Origin: Adiantum capillus-veneris
Taxonomy: Eukaryota; Streptophyta; Polypodiopsida; Polypodiales; Pteridaceae
Assembly (NCBI GenBank): GCA_014529385.2
Contig: CM043959.1
Coordinates: 91,119,529 to 91,183,528, forward strand
Direction of reading: 5' to 3'
Length of the DNA: 64,000 nt
Numbering within the stretch: the stretch's first letter is position 1; every line of letters starts with the position of its first letter. The notes below the pieces were generated by a model, which ran no database searches, was not told the DNA's origin, and saw nothing but the letters and a program-made list of their open reading frames with translations. Positions 60,801-64,000 of this stretch are shown piece by piece. A program made the translations under genes and the position numbers.

Positions 60801-61401
60801 GTGGATGACATACCCAAACGCGGAATTGGAGAAGCAGAGACTTGAAATGTGCCAAAGAATGATCGAGACTGCACAAGCCTTATTAGAACCACCAAGAGAA
60901 ACAATGAATTGTGGAACGGAAAACCCAATTCAGCAAGAGACTATCATTTCACGAGTAGCTGAAAAGACTCCCAGTGCACAAAAGCCTGAAAATACACACA
61001 AGGATGACCGCATAGTATTGAACACAACCGATCAGGAGATAGAGAGTTTTCATCCATTCATACAGAGGTCTTACGGAAGAGATGAGGATTACAATGAATT
61101 TTGGAAACAAGTGAGAGAGGAAAACTTTGCAAACGAGCTAAGTTGCCAAGCTAATCAGACAAATTGGGAAAAGGACATCAGGAATCCTCCCATAGTGGAA
61201 TTTGAGGCAAGATCTCAAGTGGACTTGGATCTGCAATCTTACTGGGGAGATGGGGGCTCTGTTAGAACAATGGAGAGCAAACCTCATTCACTAAATACCT
61301 TACCTTCATACTTAGGAGAGTATGAAGCAAAATCCGAGATTAGAGCACTTCCCTCACGAAGAATTTCATCAGAAAAAAAGTCATGGACTCGCAAGGATTG
61401 A
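57823..61401 (+). CDS. gag: G3 gag
   Basis: An intact 1,193-codon ORF from ATG 57,823 (MNLRSGKN). The N-terminal 350 residues include an unrecognised domain (LFIKYQYDNEQGAKIY, then DLYYRCEEPYTGEL). The gag core is at about residues 395-580 (KYGGSGDLYAHVSLFKQVL, TLTWFQPLNIGGFHD, RFKQYIERCPV). A Pro-rich region follows at 650-760, with zinc knuckles near 797 (CYKCGGDHLMNVC) and 820 (CTECGVTHFIEDC). A long highly charged tail has a coiled-coil-like segment (LRKERKDAILAEELKQTKD). It is much longer than a usual gypsy gag and corresponds to the G1 accessory ORF plus gag joined. The last codons overlap the pol frame at a slippery site (61,374-61,380). Confidence 0.9.
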   Translation: MNLRSGKNLQNNQPKQGEQASVISIEGSVNQSWVQPLEPIFEGSVSDTSSERSYEIFTEHLEHLNLNNRENMAAGPSNPSATMKLLFIKYQYDNEQGAKIYKDGMNRYCVKIEDRPSEFKDLVPVSYSGDRYLDDEGTMYLVVLNPNIVDKWGLMGTIAKVDEELEEKAPIMNFPDARLRRENETTRIHTDNIYVGLYKYNNGEQDLYYRCEEPYTGELTDQKRLYVFTYTKGSEVKIAAYDKYGRQYSTMGKKELEGYTYFGGPLHQYYVTSSSQRPAPTNGVQNPMTTGGQKTQVADSFSQPQHSKPGPMGSLHSRESMDTNQGSAIPIPTYTTPGPRFKAEPSHLPPSSRLRAGEPTRVTHEVHDARESFSRDTGAMRLVADHRRMRPSQVAKCMPKKYGGSGDLYAHVSLFKQVLRAEQITDFHTQYEGFGLTLEGTTLTWFQPLNIGGFHDIDHLLREFAEEFSKRGIKHNTVSQIYAFKQREHEKEKEASLRFKQYIERCPVRERPQDDRLSVLFIEGLRNDTLKKDLHLKACTSFEQVAREALYLVDNCTVYGEVSADTDFASSSSSSVVSETTTKNNVQTTTMPNVEQMIEDALKRMAPYQKPLPKPLKWCAIEQKWTNHPTEECYYNKGYVRERQYAPLAQLAPPQVHPVPRYPTGNVPGPMGIERPQPVLGQQPPLPGARPVGIRYAPTLENWEEQALVPVQAYYEESGAHMSPTVYYPPEEPKQPEPWGMIGNVETPIVTSAFDEDRYNLDARTLMFIAHGGLTGQRPSYPQRTNQVGPRPALGPCYKCGGDHLMNVCPHTEIIRINAYCTECGVTHFIEDCSKNPNKVQKTTLNMLETIPTNSGSENETLIPTQVVTRAQAKKTTREPENGKLVTEVVSQGPRSQRNTWKARKARMKLRKERKDAILAEELKQTKDRLEKLESQNGKREMSPERTKQKSIKETTSLSSGGSVLVDKVHEPLDALMRAYEARLKNNQTQEQRWMTYPNAELEKQRLEMCQRMIETAQALLEPPRETMNCGTENPIQQETIISRVAEKTPSAQKPENTHKDDRIVLNTTDQEIESFHPFIQRSYGRDEDYNEFWKQVREENFANELSCQANQTNWEKDIRNPPIVEFEARSQVDLDLQSYWGDGGSVRTMESKPHSLNTLPSYLGEYEAKSEIRALPSRRISSEKKSWTRKD
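61374..61380 (+). promoter_or_regulatory. Candidate -1 ribosomal frameshift site
   Basis: The heptamer A AAA AAG lies in the gag reading phase, 18 bases before the gag stop. Slipping back one base enters exactly the frame of the protease-pol ORF (ATG 61,383). A downstream stimulatory structure was not tested. Confidence 0.6.
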
Positions 61402-63599
61402 TAGAGATCTTGTCAACACCAGTGACATACACTATCACTCTAGCTGAGCTTTTGAGGCTAAGACCACATATGTGGACCACTGTAGGAAAATGCTTGGAGA
61501 AATTTGGGATAAAAGACCCAACATCGAGACTGCAAGAGGGTATACAAGAGCTGAGCAAACCACAAAAGAACGTTAAGCCTGTACCCTTAAACAAGGTCGA
61601 AGAGTATTGCGAAGGTGAAGAGGGAAATACAACCTTACCAGTTGAATTCCAAGGAGTGAACACGATGGCAATACTAGACAGTGGAGCTGGGGTAGCCATT
61701 GCTACAAAAGAAATCTGGAAAAAATGGGGAAAACCAGCAATAAGGAAGACTAGGTTGAAACTCCAATTAGCAGATGGACACATGGAAAAACCTATGGGGT
61801 TATTAGAGAAAGTCGTAGTGACTTCTTGCGGCATTGAATACAAACATACTTTTGCTATTGTCGATTTTGGCAAGGAGAATAACTATGATATCATACTGGG
61901 AAGACCATTCATGAGACAGTTGAAAATGGTCCAGGATTGGGGCTACGATCACATATACCTGAGAAATATGAAAACCACTACACGTGTGAACCTGAAAGAC
62001 CATAGCTACAAAGATGTGAACCGAACGCCGGTAGAGGAGTTTGATTCAGCTACTTTGGCGGGATCCAAATTTCCAGCTTGGTTAGGTAAGCCCAAGGAGT
62101 TATGGATGTGTGGAGCCTCGAAATGTGGAAGTCTGAGGCGAGAAGAATATGTTTTAGAAAGGGCTATCGAAGACGAAACTTATATAGGAGAACCCTTTCC
62201 AAAGGACACGCTTGAACCATTAGAATGGACACACATTCTAGCAACCCTAGATGTTTTTGCAATTCCGGATGGTCCCACAACAAAATTTTGCGACAAGGAC
62301 GGGTACGACGTGGTTCCGTACTTCATGCTGAGAACTACACTCGAAAAAGAAACTGAAAAGAACGATACACTGGAAAAGGAAGATGAAGAAGAGGTGTTTC
62401 ACGACATTCCAGATCATCCAGAGTGGGGAAATGAAGCAGACAACGAGTCAACAGACAATTCAAGCGGAAACGAAGAAACTATAACGGATGTCCGATTTTA
62501 TGATTTTCGGAACCAAACTAAACAACGCCAGAAACGCTATAGAGGAAAGAGAAAAACAAAGGGGGTTAGAACCAATCCGATGCCTAGAATAAGAGGAAAA
62601 AATCAATTCCTAATGCTAGTAAAGGCGGAAGATTGTGTTAAGGACAAGATTTCTGGAAGAATGAGTGGCAATGAGCAAAAGAGCTTACGAAAAGACAAAA
62701 GAAGCTCAAGAAATCAAGTTCAAAGGAATGAAACGAAAACTGAAACAGAAAAATCAGAAAAGAACAAGCGCAACAGAGAACACACGGAGTCCAAGTTAGA
62801 ACGTAGAAACAAGTACAGAGAGCTCAAGAAAACTCTGAAAGAAGTTTGGACGATAGAAATTGAGACTGGAGAGGACGAAAACGCCAAAATCAAGGAAAAC
62901 ATGGATGTTCCCTCTCACTACAGGAAATTCACAATAGAGGATAGGAAGGTGGTATTAACCCAACCTATTCGAGAGAGAAGGGAGAACGAATCTTATGACG
63001 GACCGGAGGATGCAAAAAAAGTTGATTTAGCAGCTCCAGGTGAGACACCTAGACCGATGTACATAGCCACAGATTTGTCTCCAAGCGAGGAAGAGAGACT
63101 TTTGAGTCTTCTCAGGGTCCTTACGAAGATTGTATCTGAGTCGAGAACTGACTGGGACCAGAAGTTGCATTCAACATTATGGGCATATAGGGTAGCATAT
63201 AAAACATCAATAGGAACGACCCCATATAACATGGATTTTGGGCTAAATGCTATCCTACCAATAGAATTCTTGATTTCAACCTTAAGGGTGGCTAAGGATC
63301 TAGAGTGGACAGGGCACGAGCTTTCTGATAGAATAGATGACCTGGAAAAGCTAGACGAGCTTCGCCTAAAAGCAGTAGCTTCTATCTACGCTCAAAAAAG
63401 GCGACAAAAGGAATTTTTTGATAAGCATGTGCGGACTAAAGAGTTTAAGGTTGGGGACTATGTCCTAGTTTACACTATGAAACAGCATGCTAAGAAGCTT
63501 AAAAAGCGAGGGATGGGACCTCTGGTGATTAAAGATCTATCACCAAGTGGAGCCGTCAAGCTTGCTACATTACGGAGAAGAAATGCCCAATTGGATTAG
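61383..63599 (+). CDS. pol: G3 protease fused to integrase C-terminus (RT deleted)
   Basis: A 738-codon ORF. Retropepsin: MAILDSGAGVAIATKEIW (D-S-G-A, near residue 98), then IILGRPFMRQLKMVQDW. A long charged linker with Lys/Glu/Arg repeats (62,520-62,890) follows, then the segment that in G1 precedes RT (RKVVLTQPIRER, MYIATDLSPSEEERLLSLL). At about 63,120-63,135 it passes directly to integrase sequence beyond the catalytic core (RTDWDQKLHSTLWAYRVAY, PYNMDFGLNAILP, then FKVGDYVLVY). RT, RNase H and most of integrase are missing, in frame. A further frame change at about 63,565-63,575 sends the integrase end into the next frame (MPNWISGCRVKRYLLPL). Confidence 0.85.
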   Translation: MDSQGLIEILSTPVTYTITLAELLRLRPHMWTTVGKCLEKFGIKDPTSRLQEGIQELSKPQKNVKPVPLNKVEEYCEGEEGNTTLPVEFQGVNTMAILDSGAGVAIATKEIWKKWGKPAIRKTRLKLQLADGHMEKPMGLLEKVVVTSCGIEYKHTFAIVDFGKENNYDIILGRPFMRQLKMVQDWGYDHIYLRNMKTTTRVNLKDHSYKDVNRTPVEEFDSATLAGSKFPAWLGKPKELWMCGASKCGSLRREEYVLERAIEDETYIGEPFPKDTLEPLEWTHILATLDVFAIPDGPTTKFCDKDGYDVVPYFMLRTTLEKETEKNDTLEKEDEEEVFHDIPDHPEWGNEADNESTDNSSGNEETITDVRFYDFRNQTKQRQKRYRGKRKTKGVRTNPMPRIRGKNQFLMLVKAEDCVKDKISGRMSGNEQKSLRKDKRSSRNQVQRNETKTETEKSEKNKRNREHTESKLERRNKYRELKKTLKEVWTIEIETGEDENAKIKENMDVPSHYRKFTIEDRKVVLTQPIRERRENESYDGPEDAKKVDLAAPGETPRPMYIATDLSPSEEERLLSLLRVLTKIVSESRTDWDQKLHSTLWAYRVAYKTSIGTTPYNMDFGLNAILPIEFLISTLRVAKDLEWTGHELSDRIDDLEKLDELRLKAVASIYAQKRRQKEFFDKHVRTKEFKVGDYVLVYTMKQHAKKLKKRGMGPLVIKDLSPSGAVKLATLRRRNAQLD

Positions 63600-63756
63600 T
63601 GGATGCAGAGTGAAAAGGTATCTTTTGCCGCTAACCCAAGACATGCTTCTCAAAATACATCAAGAAAAGCTGCGTGTCCAGAAAAAGAAAAAGATTGTGG
63701 AGGAAGCGCAAGCCGAGGCGAAGGAAAGAATGGAGAAAAGAAGACTACTGCGTTAG
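63575..63756 (+). pseudogene. G3 integrase C-terminal end in shifted frame
   Basis: EEMPNWISGCRVKRYLLPL aligns with the G1 integrase end (GILNGSKFKRYYDPLS). It is followed by a Lys-rich helix (VQKKKKIVEEAQAEAKERME) and a TAG at 63,754-63,756. Confidence 0.7.
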
Positions 63757-64000
63757 AAACAGCGCAATGAAGGAGCAATACGAATAAACGCAGTTAGTAT
63801 AACAAAAATGGATAATGACAAAGAAGAACCCATCATTGAATGCAAAGTAGGAACCAACCAAATCAAAGCCAGAGCACTATTGGATTCAGGAGCTCAAACT
63901 AACCTACTTTCACTCAATTTGTATAGACAATTGACAAATGACACTAAATTACAAACTGCCAAGAAAGAGTTAAAGAGTTACTCTGAGAATTCAATCAAAA
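63757..64000 (+). CDS. G3 post-integrase ORF with second retropepsin-like domain (partial)
   Basis: In the same frame as the preceding block, immediately after its TAG: KQRNEGAIRINAVSITK, then from ATG 63,808 MDNDKEEPIIECKVG and the retropepsin signature ARALLDSGAQTNLLSLNLY (Asp at about 63,878). It is cut by the window end after 81 codons. Position and motif match the G1 ORF at 2,198-879. Confidence 0.7.

Larger units (their letters stand above)
55184..64000 (+). mobile_element. Ty3/gypsy element G3, deletion derivative (continues beyond window)
   Basis: Order on the plus strand: LTR-type repeat start (55,184), short internal remnant, polypurine tract, LTR (55,744-56,396), Asp-type primer site, leader with four palindromes, gag (57,823-61,401), protease-linker-integrase C-terminus (61,383-63,599, then another frame), and a second retropepsin-like domain running off the window end. 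It is related to G1: same primer, gag starting MNLRSG, matching protease and integrase C-terminal motifs, same post-integrase domain. RT, RNase H and the integrase core are absent, so it would need another copy's enzymes. Confidence 0.85.

Noticed and set aside
1-64000. tRNA, rRNA or ordinary host housekeeping genes
   Set aside because: No cloverleaf with A/B boxes and no recognisable host gene family other than the H3-like sequence was seen when reading both strands.

Overview
The window is repeat-dense land-plant nuclear DNA. Nearly all of it is transposable elements, with no ordinary host gene that I can name. The evidence is Ty3/gypsy and Ty1/copia elements primed by tRNA-iMet or tRNA-Asp type sites, a Tat-like gypsy with a second RNase H, a chromodomain gypsy with 2.8-kb LTRs, and a CACTA-like element. 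I cannot name the species. The histone-like and transposase-like genes hint at a lineage outside the well-annotated flowering plants, but this is only a guess.

Layout. (1) 1-11,523, minus strand: gypsy element G1. Its accessory ORF, gag, pol and a post-integrase ORF with a second retropepsin-like domain all lie in one reading frame, separated only by three stop codons. (2) 12,911-50,952, minus strand: a four-level nest. Tat-like gypsy G2 (LTRs 12,911-15,209 and 48,753-50,952) is split inside its reverse transcriptase by a copia element (17,675-44,663, TSD CTTAT). The copia is split by a DNA element with terminal inverted repeats (20,930-41,118). That element is split by a chromovirus (27,274-37,907). 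A 1.3-kb CACTA-like element (17,899-19,206) also sits in the copia. With inserts removed, G2 is about 11.0 kb, the copia about 5.5 kb and the DNA element about 9.55 kb, which are coherent sizes. (3) 50,953-53,440: non-coding DNA with tandem repeats. (4) 53,441-55,183: a decayed gag. (5) 55,184-64,000, plus strand: gypsy G3, related to G1, with a -1 frameshift signal, a deletion of RT/RNase H/integrase core, and again a retropepsin-like domain after the integrase.

The most interesting system is the DNA element at 20,930-41,118. From the left end inward on the plus strand it carries a multi-exon gene that looks like a DDE-type transposase, then a histone H3-like gene with a roughly 200-codon N-terminal tail. 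From the right end inward on the minus strand it carries two unrecognised spliced genes (X and Y). The four genes converge on an 830-bp nested inverted repeat made of two palindromes. The H3-like gene and gene X share a similar TATA region. The transposase-like gene, the H3-like gene and gene X all contain stops or frame changes, so this copy looks dead, but the architecture (a transposon carrying its own H3-like protein) deserves a search for intact relatives. All domain calls were made by reading motifs; no database search was run.
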